64,000 bases of DNA from Sinotaia quadrata (lineage: Eukaryota; Mollusca; Gastropoda; Architaenioglossa; Viviparidae): positions 76,500,663 through 76,564,662 of the forward strand of contig CM054177.1 in NCBI GenBank assembly GCA_028829895.1, written 5' to 3'. The notes under the pieces are model-generated. The model was given only the letters and a program-made list of their open reading frames with translations, did not search any database and was not told the DNA's origin. The position numbers and the translations under genes were made by a program. Shown in pieces: positions 63,498-64,000 of the stretch (its first letter is position 1; each line of letters opens with the position of its first letter).

Positions 63498-64000
63498 CTT
63501 GTATGTAAATGTGTTTAGGGTGTGTAACATTGGTTTAGTATGTGTGCATATGTTGGTGGAAAGCACCCTTAAAAACAGTTCTTAAAATAATAGCTTGGGA
63601 AGAAAAAGAAGAAGACATATTTTCTAGAGTAGTTCCGTACAGATGGATACAGTTTCACATACTTAACATTCCTCCCTTCAAAGGTTCCACATACGTAAAT
63701 AAATAAAATATCTAAGTGTAGCTGATAAACTGAGGTTCATTAGTGTATAAAATGACTAAACATTAAATTAAAAAGGAAAAAAATAAGAATAATCTCTGTT
63801 TGCGAGCGAGATGGCTTGGCGTGCTTCTTTAAACAAAAATTCTAGAAATATTCGAGTTTTTTAAAAAAAATCATCAACAGTAGCAGCGAGAACAGCAATA
63901 AAGCAAATAAAAATGACCAAGTCGACAATAAAGCAATAACCCGCTTAGAGACTGATTTAGCGCTGAGCTATGAGGTGCCGTTACTCATCGGGTGCTGAAG

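Overview
The window looks like nuclear DNA of an animal, most likely a lophotrochozoan and plausibly a marine mollusc. It is AT-rich and gene-poor, with GT-AG introns of up to 22 kb and long CA/GT and CT microsatellites. I count roughly forty short-unit tandem arrays (minisatellites, units about 26-130 bp). The mollusc placement is inference from genome texture; the animal placement follows from the gene.

Only one protein-coding gene can be supported. It is the 3' part of a BCOR/BCORL1-type transcriptional corepressor on the + strand. Six exons at 8187-8327, 15092-15258, 16084-16229, 38210-38287, 38995-39145 and 43492-46228 join in phase (0-0, 0-2, 2-1, 1-1, 1-2, then stop) into 1,139 codons plus a TGA. 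In order they encode the pre-ankyrin segment, three ankyrin repeats, the linker helix, an acidic linker, the PUFD domain that in vertebrate BCOR binds PCGF1 in the variant Polycomb complex PRC1.1, and then about 825 residues of Ser-rich tail on the PUFD exon. The N-terminal part of the gene must lie upstream of the window.

Layout: 1-8186 is upstream intron with microsatellites and two arrays. 8.2-16.2 kb holds the three ankyrin exons, separated by arrays and one probable transposon insertion. 16.2-38.2 kb is a 22-kb intron with many tandem arrays and a second probable insertion. 38.2-39.1 kb holds two small exons between arrays. 39.1-43.5 kb is an intron made largely of two big arrays and one ancient one. 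43.5-46.2 kb is the large terminal exon. 46.2 to about 49.2 kb is probable 3'UTR and flank, free of arrays. 49.2-64 kb has no gene I can support and is dominated by arrays, with a second copy of the 9.5-kb repeat family at 60.83 kb.

The most notable points are the long tail after PUFD in a family whose vertebrate members end just after PUFD; the extraordinary density and age range of the minisatellites (by eye about a fifth of the window), which stop at the coding exon and probable 3'UTR; and interspersed elements that sit inside or at the edge of arrays. I found no tRNA, rRNA, CRISPR or prokaryotic feature.
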